Assembly: GCF_000585995.1 (NCBI RefSeq)
Contig: NZ_CP007410.1
Span: 3,561,430-3,625,429, forward strand
Direction: 5' to 3'
Length of the DNA stretch: 64,000 bases
From: Pseudomonas brassicacearum
GTDB lineage: Bacteria > Pseudomonadota > Gammaproteobacteria > Pseudomonadales > Pseudomonadaceae
Under the pieces are notes generated by a model, which searched no databases, was not told where the DNA came from, and saw only the letters and a list, made by a program, of their open reading frames with translations. Below are positions 17,271 to 59,000 of this stretch, piece by piece. The stretch's first letter is position 1, and each line of letters begins with the position of its first letter. Position numbers and translations under genes: made by a program.

Positions 17271-18422
17271 TCAGGCTCCCGCCACGGCTGGGGTCGGCTC
17301 GCCGATGACGACCTTGTCACCTTCAGCCAGGCCATCCTTGATCTCGGCCCTGACGTTGTTGTTGATGCCCGTCTGCACGTTGCGCGGCTGGGCCTTGCCT
17401 TCGGCGTCCAGCACCCGGACCACGAAGCTGCCATCCTGGTTTTTCGCGCCCAGGGCGGCGACGGGAACGGTCAATACGTCCTTGGCCTTGTCCAGGACGA
17501 TACGCACCTGGGCCGTCATGGAAATGCGCAGGCGATGGTCGGGATTCGGCACGTCGAAAAGGCTGTTATAGAACACCGCGGTATTTTGCTTCGGCGTCCC
17601 GGCGGCCTGGGTTTCGAGGAAGTTCTGCGGCGCCGGCTCTGTGCCGCGCAGCTTGGCGTAGTAACGCTTTTCCGATTCCCCCAGGATAGTGAAATACACC
17701 TCTTGGCCGGGGACGATGTGAATCACATCGGCTTCCGATACCTGGGCCTTGACCGTCATGGTGTCCAAGTCAGCGAGCTTGAGCAGGACCGGCGCCAGTT
17801 GTTCGGCGATCACGGTCTGGCCTTCCTGGGTCACGATGCCCACCACATAGCCGTCGATCGGCGCGACGATGTGGGTGTAGGCCAGGTTGACCCGCGCGGT
17901 TTCCACCTGGATACGGGCGTCCTTGATCTGCGCATCGAGGGAAAGCAGATTGGCCGCTTCCACCTTGTAGTTCGACTCGGCGGTTTCGTACTCCTGCTTG
18001 GAAATCGCGTCGTCCGGTTGCAGCTTTTTGTAGCGATCATAGGTGGCCTTGGCGTCCTTGAGTTGCGCCGCCGTCGCCTGCCGCTTAGCCACCAGGTTCT
18101 CTTCGTTGACCAGGGTCTGGCGCAGTGAGTTCTGGGCCAGCATCGGGTCGATTTCCGCCAGCCACTGGCCCTTCTTGACCTTGTCGCCCAATTTCACCTT
18201 GAGGGATTTCAGCTGACCCGACACCTGGGCACCGACATCGACCTGCTTGATGCCCTGCAGCGTCCCGGACGCCAGCACCGCGTTCTCGATATCCGTGCGC
18301 TCGACCACAGCAGTCAGGTAATCCGGCGGTTTGCCCGGCGATTGAGCGCTGTAGAAAATCAGACCGGCCACCACGACCAGTACGAGCACGATAGCGATTT
18401 TGCGAAACTTCGACTTTTCCAT
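17271..18422 (-). CDS. macA: MacA-like periplasmic adaptor of an ABC exporter (CrpD-like)
   Basis: A membrane fusion protein of 383 residues. Residues 8-25 (IAIVLVLVVVAGLIFYSA) form the N-terminal anchor. A lipoyl half (VDVGAQVSGQLKSLKVKLGDKVKKGQWLAEID) follows, then a long coiled-coil with AQLKDAKATYDRYKKLQPDDAISKQEYETAES, the second lipoyl half with TQEGQTVIAEQLAPVLLKLADL, and a barrel with VLTVPVAALGAK. It lies 78 bases downstream of the large NRPS on the same strand and two bases before macB. NRPS, macA and macB thus look like one unit, as described for crpCDE of P. corrugata. Confidence 0.92.
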   Translation of the reverse strand: MEKSKFRKIAIVLVLVVVAGLIFYSAQSPGKPPDYLTAVVERTDIENAVLASGTLQGIKQVDVGAQVSGQLKSLKVKLGDKVKKGQWLAEIDPMLAQNSLRQTLVNEENLVAKRQATAAQLKDAKATYDRYKKLQPDDAISKQEYETAESNYKVEAANLLSLDAQIKDARIQVETARVNLAYTHIVAPIDGYVVGIVTQEGQTVIAEQLAPVLLKLADLDTMTVKAQVSEADVIHIVPGQEVYFTILGESEKRYYAKLRGTEPAPQNFLETQAAGTPKQNTAVFYNSLFDVPNPDHRLRISMTAQVRIVLDKAKDVLTVPVAALGAKNQDGSFVVRVLDAEGKAQPRNVQTGINNNVRAEIKDGLAEGDKVVIGEPTPAVAGA

Positions 18423-18500
18423 AAATAACCATGAGTGCGTTGATTTCAGGCCCGGCCAGTGTGGCGCCGGGTTCCGTGGATACGCGCGAAGAAAGGACGG

Positions 18501-49445
<30,945 letters not shown>

Positions 49446-49789
49446 CGAAGAACCTGCTTTTCTAGTTCGGAGTGGTTGACGATAAAAATGTGTTTTTCAG
49501 GTACGGCGCGGCGCCTGGACGCTGGGGTCGGCGGCGGTTGGGCCGACCTCGGCGCACGGGCCAAAGCTATGGGTAATCGTCACGTTCAACCGAAGGAGGT
49601 CCTCTGCGGACGGCCTCCTTACAGGCCAAAAAAAATTAGAACATTCGGTACGCCATGTCTGTCATGGGAAGCAGGGACAAGCCCTGACGGTGCCCAGACA
49701 GACAGTAGGAAGGAGGAGAATCCGAGGCGTGAGCCCTGCCCGGAAGGCCCGGGACAGGGCGTTACAGCACGAATGGAGACTGCTGGTAC
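49446..49789. promoter_or_regulatory. Intergenic region before the CrpC-like gene, possible internal promoter
   Basis: 344 bases without a gene, unusual inside an NRPS operon whose other junction overlaps by four bases. It contains a syr-syp-like dyad at 49660-49679 and, 19 bases closer to the gene on the minus strand, TCTAAT (49640-49635), a fair -10. A bulged hairpin (AAGGAG...CTCCTT, about 49590-49620) is also present. In the minus direction its run of eight T comes before it, not after, so it is not a terminator for the CrpB-like gene. Confidence 0.45.
49660..49679 (-). promoter_or_regulatory. syr-syp-box-like dyad
   Basis: Plus strand TGTCATGGGAAGCAGGGACA; on the minus strand it begins TGTCCCT and ends CATGACA. 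It has the 20-base length and the TGTC/GACA ends of the syr-syp box (TGtCccg-N6-cggGaCA) of SyrF/SalA-controlled lipopeptide genes; 11 of 14 arm positions agree. It lies 215 bases upstream of the CrpC-like start. It could be the site for the RfiA-like regulator. Confidence 0.45.
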
Positions 49790-52700
49790 TCAGATGCTGC
49801 GTTTGCGCGTCAGCGTGGGGATTTTCGTCATGGGTACGACAATTCGTTGCACGTCGCCCACTGCGGCGGCCACTTGGGACAGCGTGGGTTGACCGAACAA
49901 CACCCGGATATCGGCTTCCATACCGTCCTTGCGCATGCGCTCGATCAGCGTCACCGCGAGCAACGAGTGTCCACCCAACTCGAAGAAGTGGTCGTGACGG
50001 CCGACCCGCTCGACCTTGAGCAACTCTGCCCACAGCGATGCAAGCTTGGTCTCTACTTCGCCCTCGGGGGCTTCGTAGGGACGCGTGGAGTACGCGTTGC
50101 TGTCCGGTGCCGGCAACGCCTTGCGATCCAGCTTGCCATTGGGGGTCAGTGGCAACGCCTCGAGGCGTACGTAGGCGGCTGGGACCATATAGGCTGGCAG
50201 TCGGGTTTGCAGGTGTGTGCGCAGGGCCTCGATGTCTGCGGTTTCGTTCGAATGTTGGGTGAAGTAGGCGACCAGGCGTTTGTCACCCGGTACGTCCTCC
50301 CGGGCCAGGACCACGGTTTCCTTGAGGTTTGGATACTGGGCGAGTTTGGCTTCGATCTCCCCCAGTTCGATGCGGAAACCACGGATCTTCACCTGGTCGT
50401 CGTTGCGGCCCAGGTATTCGATGTTGCCGTCTGGCAGGTAGCGGCCCAAGTCGCCGGTCTTGTACATCCGGGCATTCGCGTTGGTACTGAACGGATCCTT
50501 GAGGAATCGCTCGGCAGTGAGGTCGTCGCGATTGAGGTAGCCGCGAGCCACGCCGGCACCACCGATGTAGATTTCTCCTGGCACGCCCAGTGGCACCGGT
50601 TGCTGGTGCTCATCCAGCAAGTAGAACTGTGTATTCGCCACCGGCTTGCCGATGTGTGCGGCGAAACCATCCTCGCGGGCCATCGATACCCAACTGGAGT
50701 AGGTCGTGGTTTCCGAAGGGCCGTAGAGGTTGCACAGGCGTTTGACCTGGGTCTGTTCAAACAGCGCCTCCACCAGACTGCGCTTGAGTGCTTCACCGGC
50801 GACGTTGACCGTGTCGACGCCCTCACCCAGCCCGCCCGACTCCAGCAAGGCCTTGAGCGCCGAAGGTACGGTGTTGATGAGGGTGATGTCGTGCTCGCCC
50901 TGTTGCAGTTCCAGCACATTAGTGACGACTTCGATGCTGCCACCCGAAGTCAGCGGCGCGAAGCACTCATAGACCGCCAGGTCGAAGTTCAACGAGGTCG
51001 AGAACAGGGTTTTCCCTAAGGTTTCAGCATCGAACGAACGGTGCGCCCAAGTGAGGAAGTTCACCGTGTTGCGGTGTTCGATCATCACGCCCTTGGGCAG
51101 ACCGGTCGAACCGGAGGTGTAGATCAGGTAGGCCAGATGCGCCGAAGTCAGCCCAGCAATTTCTGGATTCAAGGCGGACTCGTCCTGCCAGAGCCCGCTG
51201 TCGAGATTGATCACGGGCATCGACGCTTCTGCCAGCAATTCAAGGGTCGCCGCCTGCGCCAACACCGCCGCCGGAGCACTGTCCTTGAGCATGTAGGCAA
51301 TCCGATCCAGCGGATACGCCGGATCCAACGGCACATAACCACCGCCCGCCTTCAGAATCGCCAGCAATCCCACGACCATGTCGATGCCACGTTCGACGCA
51401 GATCGCCACCCGCGAATCCGGCTGCACGCCCTGCTTGCGCAGGTAATGCGCCAACCGGTTGGCTCGCTCGTTCAGCTCGTGATAACTCAGGCGCTGCCCA
51501 CCACGGATCACCGCAATGGCAGCCGGCGTGCGTTGCACCTGATCCTCGAACAACCCATGAATCGTCTGCTGCCGGGGGTAATCGGCTTCGGTGGCGTTGA
51601 ACGTCACCAGCAATTGGTCACTTTCCGTGGCCGGCAGGATCGACAGCCGATGCAGCGGGGCTTCCGGCGTCTGCTCGAGCATCCGGACCAGGCTTTCCAG
51701 CGTATGCCGCACATAGCCACAAAGGCGCTGCGCACCAATGCGCGCGGGAGTCATGACGGAGAAACTGAACGCCTCGCCCTGATCATCCACCGACAACATC
51801 AACGGGTAGTTGGTCCGCTCTTCGCCACTGAGCACCTGGATACCGTTCCAGGCCGACAGCGCCTCGACCGAAACCGCCGTGGCGGTGTGGCGGTAGTTGA
51901 GCAAGGCACTGAACAACGGCGTCGGTGCCTCCACGCCGCTGCAGCGTTGCGCCAGTGCCAACGAGGCGTGCTCGTGGCCGAGCAAGGCGGTCAGTCGTTC
52001 ATGAGTCGCCTTGACCCCGGAGCGCACAGCTTGCGCCCCCAGGCTTACCCGCAACGGCAAGGTATTGATGAACATCCCCAGTGCGCGATCGGCGCCCTCG
52101 CCGCCCTGCATCCGTCCGACCAGCACGGTGCCGAACACCACATCGTCCTTGCCCGACACCTTGCCCAGTACCTGCGCCCAGACCAGGTGATACAAGCTCG
52201 CCGCACTCACACCAAGCTGACGAGCCTGGACCCGCAACCGGCGACTCAGGTCAGCCTCGACGTCCTGGCGAACTTCCTCGATGCCGCTGCCATCACCTTG
52301 CACATCCTGCAAATCGAACGGCAACGTCGGTTCGTCGACATCGCCCAACATGTCGCGGAAGAACCCTTCATGGGCTTCGCGGCTCACACCCAAGCGAGCC
52401 TGGGCCACGTAGTTACGGTACGGCACCGACGCGGACAACCGGTGTGCCTGGCCGAGCATGTGCGCCTCGATTTCAGCCGACAGCACCGCCAGCGACGTGA
52501 CATCGTCCACCAGGTGGTGGAACAACAGCATGCCCACCCAGCGTTGATTCGCCGGATCTTTTGCATAGGCAATCTGCATCATCGGTGCCTGGCGGATGTC
52601 CAGGCGATAGAACCGCGGGTCGAAACGCTGGTGCAACTGGGTGGCTATATCACCCGCGGCCGGATCCAGCGCAACCGACTCGAAACTCAATCGAGCGTCA

Positions 52701-53059
52701 CGCCAAACCACTTGCATGGGCTCGGGCAAACCTTCCCAGAGCACCCCGGTGCGCAGGATATCGTGCCTGGCTATGACGGCTTGCAGCGCTTGGGCGAACT
52801 GTTCCAGGCGGGTGAAACTGTCAAAACCAAACATCACGTGTTGCAGGTAGGGATCGCCCTGGGCTGCGGCGAGGTGGTGATACAGGATTCCTTCCTGCAA
52901 CGGCGCCAGGGCGTAGATGTCCTGGACGTTCGCTGCTCCACCCGGCACCCTCGCGACAATGTCATCGATGGAAGGCTGATCCAGCTCGGCCAACGGCAGC
53001 ATGTCCGGGGTGATACGTGTGCAGCCATCCGGGATGCCGTTGAGCGGCACGGCGACTTC
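49790..53059 (-). other. CrpB-like module 4 (variant C-A-T), predicted Ala
   Basis: The C domain keeps YHHLAAAQGD but has HHLVDDVTS (about 52496-52520) as second His motif. A code DLYNNALTYK (Ala). It is the C-terminal module and passes its chain to the CrpC-like protein. Confidence 0.8.
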
Positions 53060-56000
53060 ACGGTATCCGCCGACCGCGGCGGCCAGTGCCGCCAGCGTCG
53101 GCTGGCCGAACAAGACGCGCACATCGACGCTCAGCTGGACCTGGCGCATGCGCTCGATCATTTTCACGGCCAGCAACGAGTGGCCGCCCAGTTCAAAGAA
53201 ATTGTCGTGACGACCGACCTGTTCGAGATTGAGCAAGTCCTGCCAGATCCCGGCGATGGCCGCTTCGACGTCGCCTTGCGGGGCTTCGTATTCCCGTGTA
53301 ACCACTGAAGCCAGGTCCGGTGCCGGCAACGCCTTACGGTCCAACTTGCCATTTGGCGTCAGGGGCAAGACGTCAAGCCGCACATACGCGCTCGGCACCA
53401 TGTATTCAGGCAATTGCCCTTGCAGGTGAGCCCGCAGGGTTTCGATGTCAGCAGTCTCATCGGCAGCATGCGTCGTGAAATAAGCCACCAGCCGTTTCTC
53501 GCCGGGCACCTCTTCACGGGCCAGCACCACGGCTTCCTTCACCGCGTCGTGTTGCGCCAGCCGCGCTTCGATCTCGCCCAACTCGATGCGGAAGCCGCGG
53601 ATCTTCACCTGGTCGTCGTTGCGCCCCAGGTAATCGATGTTGCCGTCCGGCAAGTAGCGACCCAGGTCACCGGTCTTGTACATCCGCGCATTCGCAGCGC
53701 TGCTGAACGGATCCTTGAGAAAGCGCTCGGCAGTCAATTCCGGACGGTGCAGGTAACCCCGCGCCACCTGGACCCCGCCGATGTAAATCTCCCCGGCCAC
53801 GCCCATGGGCACTGGCTGTCGATGGGCATCGAGCAGGTAGATCCGCGTGTTGGCAATCGGCTTGCCGATCGGCGTGCTGTCCGGTGTATCGGCGCCCGCG
53901 CAGTCCCACGCGGTCACATCCACCGCTGCTTCGGTCGGGCCGTACAGGTTGTACAGGCCGGTCTGCGGCAGTTGCGCCTTGAAGCGCCGCACCAGATGCC
54001 CCGGCAAGGCCTCGCCGCTGCACATCACCCGCACCAGACCTTCGCACTCGCTCGCCTCGCCATGGGCCAAGAACACATCGAGCATCGACGGCACAAAGTG
54101 CAACGTGGTGATGCCCTGGGTCTGGATCACCTCGCGCAGATACGCCGGATCGCGATGCCCACCAGGACGGGCCATCACCAGCCGCGCGCCGCTGAACAGC
54201 GGCCAGAAGAATTCCCACACCGACACGTCGAAGCTGAACGGGGTCTTTTGCAGCACGGCATCCGCGGCGCTCAAACCGTATTCGTCCTGCATCCACAACA
54301 GACGGTTGACCACCCCGCCGTGCTCGTTCATCACACCTTTGGGTAGGCCGGTCGAGCCCGAGGTGTAGATGACATAGGCCAAATGATTGGCATGCAGGCC
54401 ATCGACCTGCGGATTGTCGGTTGGCTGCGCCGAGAAACCCTCCTCGTCGGCCGCGTCCAACAGCATGACCCGGGCAGCGGTACTCGGCAGGCTGGCCTGC
54501 AAGGCACGCTGGGTCAGCACCACCGTCGGCGCACTGTTTTCCAGCATGTAGGCCAGGCGCTCCAGCGGGTAATCCGGGTCGAGCGGCACATACGCCGCGC
54601 CGGACTTGAGGATGCCCAGCAGGCCGGCCACCATGCCCACGCCGCGCTCCACGCAGATGGCCACGCGGTCGTCCGGGCGGATGCCCAAGGCGATCAGGCG
54701 ATGGGCGACCTGATTAGCGCGACGATTCAGTTGCGCGTAGCTCAGTTGTTCTTCGTCGGACACCACCGCTACCGCGTCCGGGCACGTATCAACACGTACC
54801 TCGAACAAACCGTGCAAGGTCAGGCCTTGCGGATAGTCGACCGCGGTGGCATTGAACGTTTCCAGCAGATGCTGACGCTCGGCGTTGGGCAGGCTCGTGA
54901 GTTCGCACAGGGGTGTATCCGGCGCCTGTTCCAGTGCAGTGACCAGGTTTTCAAGGGTGGTCTGCATGTACTCGCCGACACGTTGCGCGCCGGTCCCGGC
55001 AAGCGCCTGTACCACCAGGCTGAAGCCCTCGCCCTCGCCCTCATCGTCCACGGCCAGCGCCAGGGGGTAATTGGTCCGCTCTTCACCGCCAATCGACTCG
55101 ATGCCTTGCCACGCCGTCAGCGCCTGCGCGGTCACCTCGACCCCGCAATGGCGATAGTTGAGCATCGAACTGAACAACGGTGTCGGTGCAACCACACCAC
55201 TGCAGCGCTGCGCCAGGGCCAGCGGGGCATGCTCATGGCCCAGCAGGCCGGTCAGCCGCTTGTGGGTGGCCTTCACGCCGTCGTACACACCGTGCCCGCC
55301 CAGGCTAACCCGCAATGGCAGGGTGTTGATGAACATGCCCAGGGCCCGATCAGCGCCCTCGCCGCCCTGCATCCGCCCCAACAGCACAGTGCCGAAGACC
55401 ACTTCGTCGCGACCACTGACACGGCCCAGCACCTGGGCCCAGGCCAGGTGCATCACACTCGCCGCACTGACGCCCAACTGACGGGCCTGCACGCGAAGGC
55501 GGCGACACAAACCCGCCTCCACCGCCAGTTTCACTTCCTCGACACCGGAGCCATCGCCTTGCACATCCTGCAGACCGAACGGCAGGGTCGGCTCTTCGAT
55601 GTCGCCGAGCATCTCGCGGAAAAACGCTTCATGTTCCTGCTGGCCGACACCCAGGCGCGCCTGGGCCACATAATTGCGGTAAGGCACCGCAGCGCCCAGT
55701 TCGTGAGCCTTGCCCAGCAGATGAGCCTGCATCTCGCGTTCCAGGGTTTCCAGCCCGGTATGGTCCAGCACCATATGGTGGAACAACAGCATCGCCACCC
55801 AGCGCTGGTTGGCCTCGTCTTCGGCGATGGCCAGGCGCAGCATCGGCGCCTGACGCACATCCAGCCGGTAATGCCGGGCATCGAAACGCTCATACAACCG
55901 GGCAACGGTGTCCCCGTGACCCGGCTCCAGCTCATCGACGCTGAGTCGAGCCTGTCGCCATACGATCTGTACCGGCTCGTCGAGGCTTTCCCAGACCATC

Positions 56001-59000
56001 GAGGTCCTGAGGATCTCGTGGCGGTCGATCACCCGTTGCAACGCCTGGGTAAAGTCATCCAGGCGGGCACGACTGTCAAAACCGAACAGCGTCTGCAGCA
56101 CGTAGGGATCACCCTCTTTTGCCGTCAGATGGTGATACAAAATGCCTTCCTGCAACGGCGCCAGCGGGTAGATATCCTGGACGTTACTCGCCCCGCCCGG
56201 CACGCTCGCCACAATCCGATCGATCGACTCCTGGCTCAATACCGCCAGCGGCAACATGTCCGGGGTGATTCGTTCACAACCTTCGACGATGACGTTGGCC
56301 GGCACCACCACCTCACGGTGCCCACCCACCGCAGCAGCCAGCGCTCGCAGGGTCGGCTGATTGAACAAGACCCGCACGTCCACCGACAGCTCGACCTGGC
56401 GCATCCGCTCGATCAGTCTCATCGCCAGCAGCGAATGACCGCCCAGCTCGAAGAAGTTGTCGTGACGGCCGATCCGCTCCACTTTCAACAATTCCGCCCA
56501 CATGCCGGCCAACGTCTGCTCGACCTCACCCAGGGGCGCCTCGTAGGCCTGGCTGGCATACGCCTCGGCCAGGGGCACCGGCAAGGCTTTGCGGTCCACC
56601 TTGCCGTTCAGCGTCAAGGGGAAAACCGGCAGCATCACGAACGCGGCGGGTACCATGTATTCGGCCAGGGAGGCAGACAATTGCTCGCGCAACGCGGCAA
56701 CGGTCAGCGTGACCTGAGGCTGGGCAATGACATAGGCCACCAGGCGCTTCTCGCCCGGCTCGTCGGCCCGCACTAGCACCACGGCGTCTTTCACACCGTC
56801 ACAGGCGACGAGTTTGGCCTCGATTTCGCCCAGCTCGATACGGAAACCGCGGACCTTGACCTGATCGTCGTTACGCCCCAGGCACTCCAAGCTGCCTTCC
56901 GGCAGCCAGCGACCCAGGTCACCTGTGCGGTACAGCAACGCGCCGGGATCATGGCTGAACGGATCAGCGATGAATTTCTCTGCGGTCAGGTCCGCTCGGT
57001 TCAGGTAACCCTTAGCCACGCCCTGGCCGCCGATGTATATCTCGCCAACCACACCCAATGGCGCCAGTTGCTGCCGCGTGTCGAGCACATAGACCTGGGT
57101 GTTGGATATCGGCCCACCAATGGGCACGCTTTGCGCGTCCGCAGCCACGACCTTCACTTCCAGGGTGGTGGCGTAGGTGGTGGTTTCGGTCGGACCGTAG
57201 CAGTGCACCAGGCGCAAACCGGGCGCCAGGCTCAACAAACGCTGGAAGGACGCCACGTCGGCACGTTCGCCGCCGCACAACAGGATGCGCAAGCCGCCGA
57301 TGGCCTCGGGAATCAGTTGCACATACTGGTTGAAAATGGCCGTGGTCACGAACAACACCGTGACGCCCGCCTCGCCCAGTACCCGGGCAAACCGCGAAGG
57401 TTCGAGCAGGGATTCATGGTCGATCACCACCACTTGCCCGCCATTGAGCAGCGCCCCCCAGACATCCATGGTGCTGGCGTCGAAGGCCGGGTTGGACGCA
57501 AAGGCGATCCGGTCGTGCGCATTGAAATCGGCGTAGCCGTTGTTGATCACCAGCCGGTTGATCGCCCGATGGGGCACCAGGACGCCCTTGGGCTGCCCAG
57601 TGGAGCCCGAGGTGTACATGATGTAGGCAATCGATTCGCTGGACTGCTTCAGTGCCGGGTTGTCAGTCATTTCTGGCGTATCCAGCGTGTCCAAGTCGAC
57701 GCGACGCGCACCCTCGGGGACCACCTCGGAACTGAAAGTCAGCAAAAACTTCGCCTGGCAATCTTCCAGCATGAAGCCCTGGCGCTCCAGCGAGGCGTTG
57801 CGATCCAGCGGCACATAGGCTGCCGCACACTTGAGGATCGCCAATTGACTGGTGAGCAGGTCGATCGAACGTGGCAACAGGATCGCGACACAGTCGTCCG
57901 GCTGCACACCCAGTCCAAGCAGGTAATGGGCCAGGCGATTCGCCCGCTCGTTCAACTCCCCGTAACTCACTTGGTGCTGCCCATGCACCACCGCAATCGC
58001 CTGCGGCAGTTGCGCCGCCTGGGCCTCGAACAGCGCCAGGACGGTCTGGTCCTGCGGATAAGGCCGCTGGGTGGCGTTGAAATCCACCAGCAGCTGGTTG
58101 CGTTCGGTTTCCGGCAGAATCTCCAGGCGGTTGAGCGGTGTTTGTGGGGCTTGCTCAAGCGCTTGCACCAGGCTCTCAAGCGCAGTGCCCATGTACACGC
58201 AAATACGCTCCGCGCCTATCCCCTGTGCGACCAAGGCGCTCAGCATGAAACCTTCGCCCAGGTCATCCACTGAGAGGGTCAGCGGGTAGTTCGTACGCTC
58301 CTCGTTGCCGAGAATTTCCATGCCTTGCCAGGCGTTCATAGCCTCGCCCGAGGTCGGACCGGCCGCGCTGTGCCGGTAGTTCAGCAGCGCACTGAACAGC
58401 GGGGCCGGTGAGGCCACGCCGCTGCAGCGCTGGGCCAGGGCCAGCGATGCATGTTCGTGGCCGAGCAAGGCGGTCAGCCGCCCATGGGTGCTCTTGACCC
58501 CGGCGCGCACGCCCTGTTCATCCAGATTGACCCGCAATGGCAAGGTATTGATGAACATGCCAAGGGCCCGGTCGGCGCCCTCGCCACCTTGCATCCGGCC
58601 CATCAGCACGGTGCCGAACACCACGTCCTCGCGTCCGGACAACCGTCCAAGCACCTGCGCCCAGGCCAAATGATGCAGGCTGGCCGCACTTACCCCGAGC
58701 TGCCGCGCCTGGGCCCGCAACCGGCGGCTCAAGCCGACGTCCACCGCAAGCTTCGCCTCTTCGATACCGCGACCGTCACCCTGGACCTGCTGCAAGCCCA
58801 AGGGCAGCGTCGCTTCGTCGACGTCGCCGAGCATGTCGCGGAAAAACGCCTCGTGCTCTTCTTCGCTGACGCCCAGGCGCGCCTGGGCCACATAGTTTCG
58901 GTACGGCATCGCCTCGGCCAATTGATCGGCCTGGCCGAGCAGGAGCATCTGCATTTCCTGTTGCACTACGTCCAGCGCGGTATGGTCCAGGGCAATGTGG

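Noticed and set aside
49590..49640. Hairpin plus run of eight T as terminator of the CrpB-like gene
   Set aside because: In the direction of transcription the T-run comes before the hairpin, so the order is wrong for an intrinsic terminator.
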